64,000 nt of DNA from Chitinophaga pinensis DSM 2588. Its GTDB lineage: Bacteria > Bacteroidota > Bacteroidia > Chitinophagales > Chitinophagaceae. The first letter of the stretch is position 1. Each line of letters starts with the position of its first letter. Made by a program: the position numbers and the translations under genes. The notes beneath the pieces are model-generated. The model had not been told where the DNA came from, made no database searches, and saw nothing but the letters and a program-made list of their open reading frames with translations. Shown here piece by piece: positions 16,617-23,428 of the stretch. The DNA lies in the NCBI RefSeq assembly GCF_000024005.1, contig NC_013132.1, positions 5,822,001 through 5,886,000 of the forward strand. Reading direction: 5' to 3'.

Positions 16617-17675
16617 TCAGGGAATGATACGACGCTGCCTGAAATCGTCAAAGATGCGGAAAAACATTTCCTTCGTATCGACGTATTCATGAAATCCTGC
16701 CCTGCGGGCCTTACTGCCATCCGCAAACATGTCATAATCCCAGGAAAACACAAAATCTGCAAAACCCCAGGATGATAACTGCTCATAAGGAATAGCGGCC
16801 AGCTGGTATTGTTCCTGTATCTGTTGCCACAGCGCAGCCTTATCTGCCATGATCACATTGAGGGTCATTGGTAAGGGTGGCGCCACTTCCAGCTCAAAAT
16901 AACGGGCTATTTCCGGCCACATTTCATTCCAGCGGAATAAGTCCCCATTGTTGATATTAAATGCCTCATTCGCGCCCTTGGGACTCTCTGCGGCCCAGGT
17001 AGTTGCCTTTGCCAGCAGACCAGCATCTGTCATCTCTATCAGTTTATCATAAGCCCCTGATTTGCCGGGAAAGCGCAAAGGCAGTCCCAGTTGCTTTGAA
17101 ATGGACGCGTATATAGCGATAGCCAGCACCAGGTTCATGGGATTTCCCAGGGCAAACCCACCGACTACAGACGGCCGGATAGCGGACCAGCTCCATGACT
17201 TACCCGCTTGTCGCTTTTCCAGGAATACCTGCTGATCTACATTGAATTCAGGCGGCATATGACCAGCGTCAGACTCTCTGGCCGGTGTTTTGAAAGATCC
17301 GAGATGTGCACCATATACCTTGTATCCCTGCATCAGACTGATATGCTGTAAGCCTTTTGCAACAGGTTCTGCCACATTGACCAGGTTTTCCAGCATCGCC
17401 ATATTAGGTGGTACCAATGCGGCCCAGGTTGGCGCATCTACATAGGCGGCATAAAAAATATGCGTCACAGTAGTCAGACCGCCCAGTTTATCAGTTGTAT
17501 CTTTTTTATCCAGTAAATCGACCGCTATATGCCTGATATTTCCTTGGGCTTCACCACCCCTGCGGGAAAGTCCGATAATATCCCAATCCCCTGCTGCATC
17601 CAGGTGATCTGCGAGATTCCTGCCTATTACTCCCTGTGCGCCCGCTATCAGCGCTACTTTACGGTGTCCGTTCAT
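16617..17675 (-). CDS. PRISE-like (progesterone 5-beta-reductase/iridoid synthase type) SDR reductase
   Basis: The 352-residue protein has an N-terminal Rossmann motif GAQGVIGRN and the features of the extended atypical SDRs called PRISE enzymes: a YAAYVDAP segment, an LQHISLMQGYKVYG segment, and SAIRPSVVGG. These reduce activated C=C bonds with NADPH. At the position of the family motif NFYYxxED the sequence reads EFNVDQQ, so the Tyr that usually donates a proton appears to be missing. The preferred ATG is at 17675; the longer frame would start 16 codons upstream. It is divergent from the AraC gene at 17761. Confidence 0.75.
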   Translation of the reverse strand: MNGHRKVALIAGAQGVIGRNLADHLDAAGDWDIIGLSRRGGEAQGNIRHIAVDLLDKKDTTDKLGGLTTVTHIFYAAYVDAPTWAALVPPNMAMLENLVNVAEPVAKGLQHISLMQGYKVYGAHLGSFKTPARESDAGHMPPEFNVDQQVFLEKRQAGKSWSWSAIRPSVVGGFALGNPMNLVLAIAIYASISKQLGLPLRFPGKSGAYDKLIEMTDAGLLAKATTWAAESPKGANEAFNINNGDLFRWNEMWPEIARYFELEVAPPLPMTLNVIMADKAALWQQIQEQYQLAAIPYEQLSSWGFADFVFSWDYDMFADGSKARRAGFHEYVDTKEMFFRIFDDFRQRRIIP

Positions 17676-17760
17676 ATGTGTTGATTTATGTCTCAAAATT
17701 ACTTGTAGCGGCAGGTCCGGCATTTGTATATTGGCAGGGATTATTTGTATTTTGTGTCGT

Positions 17761-18594
17761 ATGCAGCGGTATGTTCAACACGAATTTCTTAAAGTTTCTC
17801 ACTTCACGACGACGGAATGGCAACACCCATTGCATAACCACAACCATTTCGAACTGATCTTCATACACGAAGGCAGCGGCTTTCATTGTCTCTCCGGTAT
17901 CCGTCACCCCTATACGGAAAAGTCTATTTTCCTGCTGGCGCCTGCCGATTACCACAGTTTTGAAATCACCACGCCCACTACTTTTACCTTTATCAAGTTT
18001 ACCAATGTCTATGTCACACAGGTTGGACATTTACCGGAAGAACATCGCTGGAACAGGCATATCGACGAACTCCTGATCTGTAGCCGCAGACAGCAGTTCC
18101 CCGTATTGAAATCAGCCGCCGATGCAGATAAAACAGATGCACTGATACGATTGCTGGTCGCAGAATGGCAGGAAACAAAGAATGAAACCAGCGAAACCAT
18201 CTTCTTTCTTTTACAGACGGTCACGTCCATCCTTCGCAGAAATGTACACGAACCACTGGAAACAGTCGTGAAGCAGGATGAAAAACTGACCGCCATGCTC
18301 CATTATATACACCAGCATATCTACGAAACGGAACTGGTACGCCAGGAACACCTGTCCGCCTTATTCGGTCTTTCCAAAAGACACCTGGGCGCTTTCTTCC
18401 GTGAGCATACCGGCGTGGCCCTACGGGATTATATCAACCGCTATAAACTGCACATCATCGAAAACCGGCTGAAATACAGTTCATTATCACTCAAAGAAAT
18501 CAGCCAGGAATTAGGCTTTACCGACCTGAGTCACTTTAATAAGTTCTTCCGGAGCTACCACCAGACCAACCCATCCGCCTACCGGAATAAATAA
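17761..18594 (+). CDS. AraC family transcriptional regulator, divergent from the PRISE gene
   Basis: The 277-residue protein has an N-terminal cupin with an HNHNHFELIFIHEG segment (His-rich beta-barrel start) and a C-terminal AraC DNA-binding domain with two helix-turn-helix units (SALFGLSKRHLGAFF and EISQELGFTDLSHFNKFF). The frame starts at a TTG at 17731, but the ATG at 17761 begins a normal N-terminus. A TATTTTG box lies 6 nt before this ATG, suggesting a short or leaderless mRNA. It shares an 85-bp divergent region with the reductase and is a likely regulator of it. Confidence 0.85.
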   Translation: MQRYVQHEFLKVSHFTTTEWQHPLHNHNHFELIFIHEGSGFHCLSGIRHPYTEKSIFLLAPADYHSFEITTPTTFTFIKFTNVYVTQVGHLPEEHRWNRHIDELLICSRRQQFPVLKSAADADKTDALIRLLVAEWQETKNETSETIFFLLQTVTSILRRNVHEPLETVVKQDEKLTAMLHYIHQHIYETELVRQEHLSALFGLSKRHLGAFFREHTGVALRDYINRYKLHIIENRLKYSSLSLKEISQELGFTDLSHFNKFFRSYHQTNPSAYRNK

Positions 18595-18629
18595 AGCGGG
18601 CTTTTTTTCGGATATGTATCTTTAAATAT

Positions 18630-18637
18630 TATATTTG
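18630..18637 (+). promoter_or_regulatory. -7 box (TATATTTG) of the SseB-like gene
   Basis: TATATTTG is an exact TAnnTTTG match, 71 bp upstream of the ATG at 18709. No clear TTTG is present at the -33 position. Confidence 0.5.
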
Positions 18638-18708
18638 TATACGATATGTTCTCGCCTGTGACTATTGGCATTGACATATGCCGGCGACTATTCTAAATCC
18701 CTATCCGT

Positions 18709-19419
18709 ATGAAATTATTTGACCGTTTCAGGAAAAAACCTACTGAATCCGAAACAACTGTACCAGCAACAAGCGCGACCACGCCTACACCACTATCAGC
18801 GGACAGAAATTTTGTAGATGACCTGGTCAGCTACTTCAGTTCAGAAGCTGCTGTGACAGCCGCTTATTTCGGCTTTGCTTACAACAACACATCCAAGGCA
18901 CATATATTGGTACTGGCGATCGACCACCAGGGAGACGAAGACTCCATACAGGAGATTACCTGGATGATCAAGTCCCAGTTTATGAGCGATACCGAGATCT
19001 ATTATACCTCCGGTGTGACGAATCCGGAACTGACCGATTACGTTCGTCAGCATAATCTTCCCTTCTATCACAAAGACAATTCCGCCCGACTGCAACAGAA
19101 GGTCATGAAACAATGGTTTGACGAAAAGCGGTTCCGTCAGGAGTTGATCGAAACGATGAAAGACTGTGAGGTCTTTACCCTCGCACACAAAATGGAAGAT
19201 AGCAAAGACCTGATGCTGGCTACTTATGTGCGGGAGCATGGTGAGTTTATTCCGCTGTTCGCAAATGCAGAAATGATTGCCAGAAGTGGGATGGTTAATG
19301 TTCCGGATGACAGGGTGATTGTAAAGATGACCTTTCAGCGTATCCTGAATGGGATCAATCCCGGACAACTGTTCATCCTTAACCCTGCTACGCCGTTTGA
19401 GGCGGAAATGAGGATCTAG
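18709..19419 (+). CDS. SseB-like protein
   Basis: The 236-residue protein has a Thr/Ala-rich spacer near residues 15-32. An N-terminal domain of about 120 residues follows, with no motif that I recognise. The C-terminal 85 residues resemble SseB-type domains: a LATYVREHGEFIPLFAN segment, then a VKMTFQRIL helix and a GQLFILNPATPFE strand. SseB was named for serine sensitivity in E. coli; its molecular role is unclear, so function cannot be assigned. A good -7 box lies upstream. The gene for DUF416 follows 98 bp later on the same strand. Confidence 0.6.
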   Translation: MKLFDRFRKKPTESETTVPATSATTPTPLSADRNFVDDLVSYFSSEAAVTAAYFGFAYNNTSKAHILVLAIDHQGDEDSIQEITWMIKSQFMSDTEIYYTSGVTNPELTDYVRQHNLPFYHKDNSARLQQKVMKQWFDEKRFRQELIETMKDCEVFTLAHKMEDSKDLMLATYVREHGEFIPLFANAEMIARSGMVNVPDDRVIVKMTFQRILNGINPGQLFILNPATPFEAEMRI

Positions 19420-19517
19420 TAGTGTAATTGTTTATCTTGCAGCTGCTATCGGGTTCTTTTACAATAGCCTTACAGGATCACTGACTGTAAAAAACTTTAA
19501 AATAGTAGCAACGACAC

Positions 19518-20123
19518 ATGACAGAACAACTGGAGGAGCAACTCGAATCACTTTCTCCCAACGATATTTCCCGCTTCAGCCTCGCAGCTGCAGAGACTTT
19601 ATGGCTGACCTTTAAAAAGATCTACGAAAAAGAATTTGACGGTGATCTCGCAAAGACAGACGTCATTTTTGATAAGGCATGGTTACTGGTAGCCGGTCAA
19701 CTGAAAGACACGACTGCTGAAGAGTTAGATACAATGGCGCAGGACCAGATCCCGAACCTCGACAATCATATGGAGATCTTCGAATCAGTGTGGCGTTCTA
19801 CCCTGGCATCTTCCGCACAAAACGCTGCTACAGCTGTATGGATGGCGGTCAGCGGACTCGCAGAAGATCCGATCGATACCTCTTTCGAAGTAATAGATAT
19901 TATCCGTAATACGCTTGATATCCTGATAAGCACTCAATTAAGTGAAGAGAAAGGAAATGACTACATAGCTGAAGAAGAAGAGATCGAATCGCACGCCCTG
20001 TATCAGGATGAACTGCAAAGACAGATAGAAGCTGTACGAGCCTTGAAGAGTGGTAAGATCGCTACGTTCAGGCAGGAGTTTGTGCAGCTGATGCAGCTGA
20101 ATGAATTAGGAATTGACAATTGA
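19518..20123 (+). CDS. DUF416 (YjaG-like) protein
   Basis: The 201-residue, highly acidic helical protein resembles E. coli YjaG/DUF416: an N-terminal region with LSPNDISRFSLAAAETL, a central SSAQNAATAVWMAVSGL helix where the family has Ala-rich helices, and a C-terminal helix. Function is unknown for the family. The last codons and TGA stop (20103-20123) are read from the heptamer repeat array, so the final residues LNELGIDN are at least partly repeat-encoded. Confidence 0.6.
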   Translation: MTEQLEEQLESLSPNDISRFSLAAAETLWLTFKKIYEKEFDGDLAKTDVIFDKAWLLVAGQLKDTTAEELDTMAQDQIPNLDNHMEIFESVWRSTLASSAQNAATAVWMAVSGLAEDPIDTSFEVIDIIRNTLDILISTQLSEEKGNDYIAEEEEIESHALYQDELQRQIEAVRALKSGKIATFRQEFVQLMQLNELGIDN

Positions 20124-20249
20124 CAATTAGGAATTAGGAATTAAGAATTTATAGGAAAAGCGTCCTGCAACTGAATTGTGGACGCTTTTCTATTTATTGA
20201 AGGAACATTATGCCATAATTCCTAATTGTTAATTCTTAATTCCTAATTG
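20103..20249. repeat. Composite heptamer repeat, copy B
   Basis: Left array: seven 7-bp units (GAATTAG, GAATTGA, CAATTGA, CAATTAG and so on) at 20103-20151. Right array: five units inverted at 20215-20249. Between them is a terminator: GAAAAGCGTCC (20155-20165) with GGACGCTTTTC (20180-20190). The left array starts inside the DUF416 gene and the right array ends 5 bp from the stop of the convergent SDR gene. Confidence 0.88.
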
Positions 20250-20254
20250 GCATC

Positions 20255-21130
20255 TCACGCCGGGAACGCTTTCGGCAAAAACTCCACTGTTCCCTCTACA
20301 ATCTGTCGCATCGTCTCATTCATTACTTCAATCTTGTCGGTATTGCCACCACCGCCGACTACATTAGAAACAGGTCTTTGACCCTGTGGTAATTCCACCA
20401 GTTTCAGCATCACATCAGCTACTTCTTTCGGATCAGGACTTGCAGGAGTTGGTTCGAAGAATTTAAACAGTGCACGTTTGAAATCGAGTACATCTGCACC
20501 ATACTGACTTTCTACCGCTGCATTGTTACCACTGATACTTTTGGTAGTGATATCGGTGGTCTGATAAGCGCCTGGCTGTATGCTTACCACGTCAATACCG
20601 GATGACTTCAGTTCGTAGTGATATCCCATGGTCACCGCATCCAATGCGGCTTTCGTACCGTTGTACGTACTCAGGATAGGGAAATACTGTCTGCTCTGTA
20701 CACTGGTAACGTTGATGATCAGTCCTTCTTTTTGTTGGTGCATGTACGGCAACACTGCTTTCATGGTACGTTCCGGTCCGATGGTGTTCACCTGGTACAG
20801 CAGTTCCGTCTGTTCGATAGACAGGGCCTCTCCTATACCCATAAAAGAAATACCGGCATTGTTGATCAGCACATCGATCCTGCCACCCGATTGTTTTGCG
20901 ATGTCCGCGATGGCATTGTTAACGGAAGTCGTGCTGGTCACATCCAGTTCTACGACGATCACTTTTACCTGTTGCGTCTTTGCCCAGTCTGTCAATTCCT
21001 TTGCAACAGCAGCGTTGACGCCGTTGACATTACGCATGGTAGCGTATACAGTGTGGCCCTTGAGGGCAAGTGTCTTCACGGCAGTCAGCCCGAAACCGCT
21101 GCTGCTTCCTGTCAGAATAATCTGTTTCAT
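20255..21130 (-). CDS. SDR family oxidoreductase under TetR control
   Basis: The 291-residue classical SDR has the glycine motif TGSSSGFG near the N-terminus, NNAG in mid-protein, a catalytic Ser in NVTSVQS, and Tyr-x3-Lys in YNGTKA. The C-terminal half is longer than in minimal SDRs, as in 17-beta-hydroxysteroid dehydrogenase-like members. A 20-bp palindrome 43 bp upstream is identical in plan to the one in the promoter of the neighbouring TetR gene, so it is very probably repressed by that TetR protein. Substrate is unknown. Confidence 0.9.
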   Translation of the reverse strand: MKQIILTGSSSGFGLTAVKTLALKGHTVYATMRNVNGVNAAVAKELTDWAKTQQVKVIVVELDVTSTTSVNNAIADIAKQSGGRIDVLINNAGISFMGIGEALSIEQTELLYQVNTIGPERTMKAVLPYMHQQKEGLIINVTSVQSRQYFPILSTYNGTKAALDAVTMGYHYELKSSGIDVVSIQPGAYQTTDITTKSISGNNAAVESQYGADVLDFKRALFKFFEPTPASPDPKEVADVMLKLVELPQGQRPVSNVVGGGGNTDKIEVMNETMRQIVEGTVEFLPKAFPA

Positions 21131-21172
21131 TATTTGTTTGCTATTTAAGGTGAGTGTACTCTTTACAAAACC

Positions 21173-21192
21173 TACCTACATACAGGTAGGTA
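21173..21192. promoter_or_regulatory. TetR-type operator in front of the SDR gene
   Basis: TACCTAC-N6-GTAGGTA, the same arms and spacing as the site at 21817-21836. On the minus strand it abuts a TAGGTTTTG box (one base longer than TAnnTTTG), so binding would block transcription of the SDR gene. Confidence 0.8.
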
Positions 21193-21214
21193 ACATGGTC
21201 TAAAAAAAATCCTC

Positions 21215-21784
21215 TCAGGAGGATTGTATTGCTTTTTTGAGTGAATGGAGTGCCATGTCGAAGTATTCCTTTCCCCGGCTTCGTCCGACCAGCAATGCGC
21301 CAGGCAGGGTGGCCATCCAGTGATTCGTCATTTCTTCAATGGGCGATGTGAAGTGAAAATCGCCTGATTCCAGGCCTTCTTTCAATACAGCCGCCAGCCA
21401 GGAGGAGACTATCTCCGAATATTGCCGGATAGCCAGCTGCATCCGTTCTGTTATTTCGTTAAAGGAGGCGCTGAAGGTACTGATCACACAGAGTTTCTGA
21501 CCGCCTTTAAAGTATTCCTCATAGGCACAGATAAGAGCATCCAGTTTGTCCATAGGGGCTGCTTTCTTCGTTCGCTGGATAAAATCCAGGAAATCCTGTC
21601 TGTCCTTCTCTATCACTGCCATACCCAGGTCTTCCTTGGATGGATAATAGTGATGTATGGAAGCATTTTTGATCTTCAGCTCCAGCGCGATCTGTTTATA
21701 ATTAAAGGAATGGTAGCCAATCCTTTGCATATGCCCCCTTCCCAGTTCAACGATCCGTTCTTTCGTATTCAGCGCTGTGCTCAT
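21215..21784 (-). CDS. TetR/AcrR family transcriptional regulator
   Basis: The 189-residue protein has an N-terminal TetR DNA-binding domain: TKERIVELG, then a FNYKQIALELKIKNASIHHYYPSK helix-turn-helix in the first 50 residues. A helical ligand-binding domain follows. The frame could start further upstream, but those codons overlap the operator and the -7 box; the ATG at 21784 is preferred. The same palindrome lies in its own promoter and in that of the SDR gene, so it probably represses itself and the SDR. The inducer is unknown. Confidence 0.9.
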   Translation of the reverse strand: MSTALNTKERIVELGRGHMQRIGYHSFNYKQIALELKIKNASIHHYYPSKEDLGMAVIEKDRQDFLDFIQRTKKAAPMDKLDALICAYEEYFKGGQKLCVISTFSASFNEITERMQLAIRQYSEIVSSWLAAVLKEGLESGDFHFTSPIEEMTNHWMATLPGALLVGRSRGKEYFDMALHSLKKAIQSS

Positions 21785-21810
21785 GATAATATCATCTCTG
21801 TTTGACAATG

Positions 21811-21842
21811 CAAACATACCTACTTGCATGTAGGTAGCCAAA
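21811..21842 (-). promoter_or_regulatory. TetR gene promoter with operator in the spacer
   Basis: On the minus strand TTTG (21839-21842) and TATGTTTG (21811-21818) are separated by exactly 20 bp. The palindrome TACCTAC-N6-GTAGGTA (21817-21836) fills that spacer and overlaps the TA of the -7 box. This is a textbook autoregulated repressor promoter in Bacteroidota style. Confidence 0.85.
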
Positions 21843-21865
21843 TTTTTCTTTGAGAATTATTTTAA

Positions 21866-21873
21866 TAGATTTG
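21866..21873 (+). promoter_or_regulatory. -7 box (TAGATTTG) directly before the DUF92 gene
   Basis: The exact TAnnTTTG match ends 7 nt before the ATG at 21881, so the mRNA would begin at or next to the start codon. A TTTG at 21849-21852 is only 13 bp away, short for a -33 element. Confidence 0.5.
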
Positions 21874-21880
21874 CCGCCCT

Positions 21881-22624
21881 ATGGAATTACCAACGCCAGA
21901 CAGCGGCCTCTTCTTCGCCACCCTGTTTTTTTACTTTGTTATCGCCGGCGTAATCATTTATTGCCTGCGTATCGGTAAACTGACCTTTCCGGCGGCTATT
22001 GCAGCCCTGCTGATTGGTGTATTTATAGCAGTTGGTGATGGCGCTAAAGGCGTCTTTTTACTGTTTACCTTCTTTGTACTGGGTGTATGGGCCACGTCTC
22101 ACCGGAAAGATCTGAAAGCAAAAATAAGTACGGAAGGCGACCATCCCCAGGGAAGGACTGCCGGACAGGTATTCGCGAACGGCGGTGTAGCCGCAATTGT
22201 GGCGTTATTGAGCCTGTTCGCTCCCGGCCCTGCTCACTTATATCAACTGATGCTGGCTGCCAGTCTGGCATCAGCACTCGCCGATACCCTCTCTTCCGAA
22301 CTGGGCATGGTATACGGCCGTAATTTCTTCAATATCCTCAGCTTTAAAAAAGAACCCAAAGGACTCGATGGCGTCATCAGCCTGGAAGGTACCCTGATAG
22401 GCGCCGCAGGTGCCGCAATTATCTCTCTTATCTATGATGGTTTCAGCCAGCTGAGTCTGATCGTACTGATAGCCGGCGTCCTGGGTAATCTGGCCGATTC
22501 ACTGCTGGGCGCTGCATTCGAACGTAAGCACCTGATCGGTAACAACACCGTGAATTTTCTGAACACTTTATTTGCCGCATTAGTGGCTGCACTGCTGTAT
22601 GGCTGTATCCTCTACGCAGGATAA
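21881..22624 (+). CDS. DUF92 family membrane protein
   Basis: The 247-residue protein has six to seven hydrophobic segments and the DUF92 motif region SALADTLSSELGM at mid-protein, followed by GLDGVISLEGT and GNLADSLLGA. The plant homologue VTE6 is a phytyl-phosphate kinase, so a polyprenyl-phosphate kinase role is possible, but bacterial members are not characterised. It has a full -7 box 7 nt before its ATG. The GNAT gene begins 93 bp later on the same strand. Confidence 0.8.
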   Translation: MELPTPDSGLFFATLFFYFVIAGVIIYCLRIGKLTFPAAIAALLIGVFIAVGDGAKGVFLLFTFFVLGVWATSHRKDLKAKISTEGDHPQGRTAGQVFANGGVAAIVALLSLFAPGPAHLYQLMLAASLASALADTLSSELGMVYGRNFFNILSFKKEPKGLDGVISLEGTLIGAAGAAIISLIYDGFSQLSLIVLIAGVLGNLADSLLGAAFERKHLIGNNTVNFLNTLFAALVAALLYGCILYAG

Positions 22625-22717
22625 GCCCTGACAACCTGTATAAGCTGCTGGTTTTTGTCCGTGATTTTCTTTATATTCATTACCGGCAAGTTACCTTACA
22701 TCAAACAGCTTATCATC

Positions 22718-23293
22718 ATGTCCCGCGTTACTGAAAACAGAGACCTTGTGTTTGACAAATTTCCTACGATACGAACACCGCATCTGGAACTGATTCAGAT
22801 TACAGAGGCGCATGCGGAAGATCTGTACAAACTATTCGGCGACAGCAATGTCACCCGCTTCTATAATCTCACACCACTGGAATGCCCGGATGACGCTCAC
22901 CGGCTGATCGATCATTTCCGGAAGCGTTTCGAATCCAAAGCCGCTATCCGCTGGGGTATTCGTTTGAACGACCGGAAGGATATCATCGGTACTGTAGGCT
23001 TTAACAACTTCACACCAAAACACCGCGCCAATATCGGTTATGACCTGCAATATGCTTACTGGAACAGGGGGATCTGTACAGAAGCCTTACATGCTATCAT
23101 CAGCTTTGGCTTTCATGCGCTTAATATCAATCGTATTGAATCAGAAGTTATGGAAGGAAATGCCTCTTCTATCCACCTGATGCATAAAATAGGGTTTAAA
23201 CACGAAGGTACCTTGAGGGATTGGATGTATTGGAATAACAGGCATTATGATATGCTGATGTTTTCCCTGCTACGCTCCGATCCACATCAATGA
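22718..23293 (+). CDS. RimJ/RimL-type GNAT acetyltransferase
   Basis: The 191-residue GNAT protein has the RimJ/RimL layout: an N-terminal PTIRTPHLELIQIT segment, a central IIGTVGFNNF strand, an acetyl-CoA loop region with WNRGICTEAL, and the closing NASSIHLMHKIGFKHEG segment. These enzymes acetylate protein N-termini or small amines; the target is unknown. The frame begins at a GTG 21 codons upstream (22655), but the ATG at 22718 gives a normal N-terminus. Confidence 0.85.
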   Translation: MSRVTENRDLVFDKFPTIRTPHLELIQITEAHAEDLYKLFGDSNVTRFYNLTPLECPDDAHRLIDHFRKRFESKAAIRWGIRLNDRKDIIGTVGFNNFTPKHRANIGYDLQYAYWNRGICTEALHAIISFGFHALNINRIESEVMEGNASSIHLMHKIGFKHEGTLRDWMYWNNRHYDMLMFSLLRSDPHQ

Positions 23294-23428
23294 TCCTTTT
23301 CACTGCATTCTCCGGCGTTGTCAGGGGATTTTACTTTCGCACAATAGTGCCTGCCAAACGTCTGGGCGCCAAAATACTGATGACTGGCTGAGACATTCAC
23401 TTGTCAGCAATACAAAAGGGGCTGCGAA

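Noticed and set aside
18709..20123. SseB-like, DUF416, ankyrin, DUF2310 and DUF4259 proteins as immunity proteins of a toxin system
   Set aside because: Such small cytosolic families do occur near polymorphic toxins, but no toxin, Rhs, VgrG or secretion gene is in this window, so the idea is unsupported.
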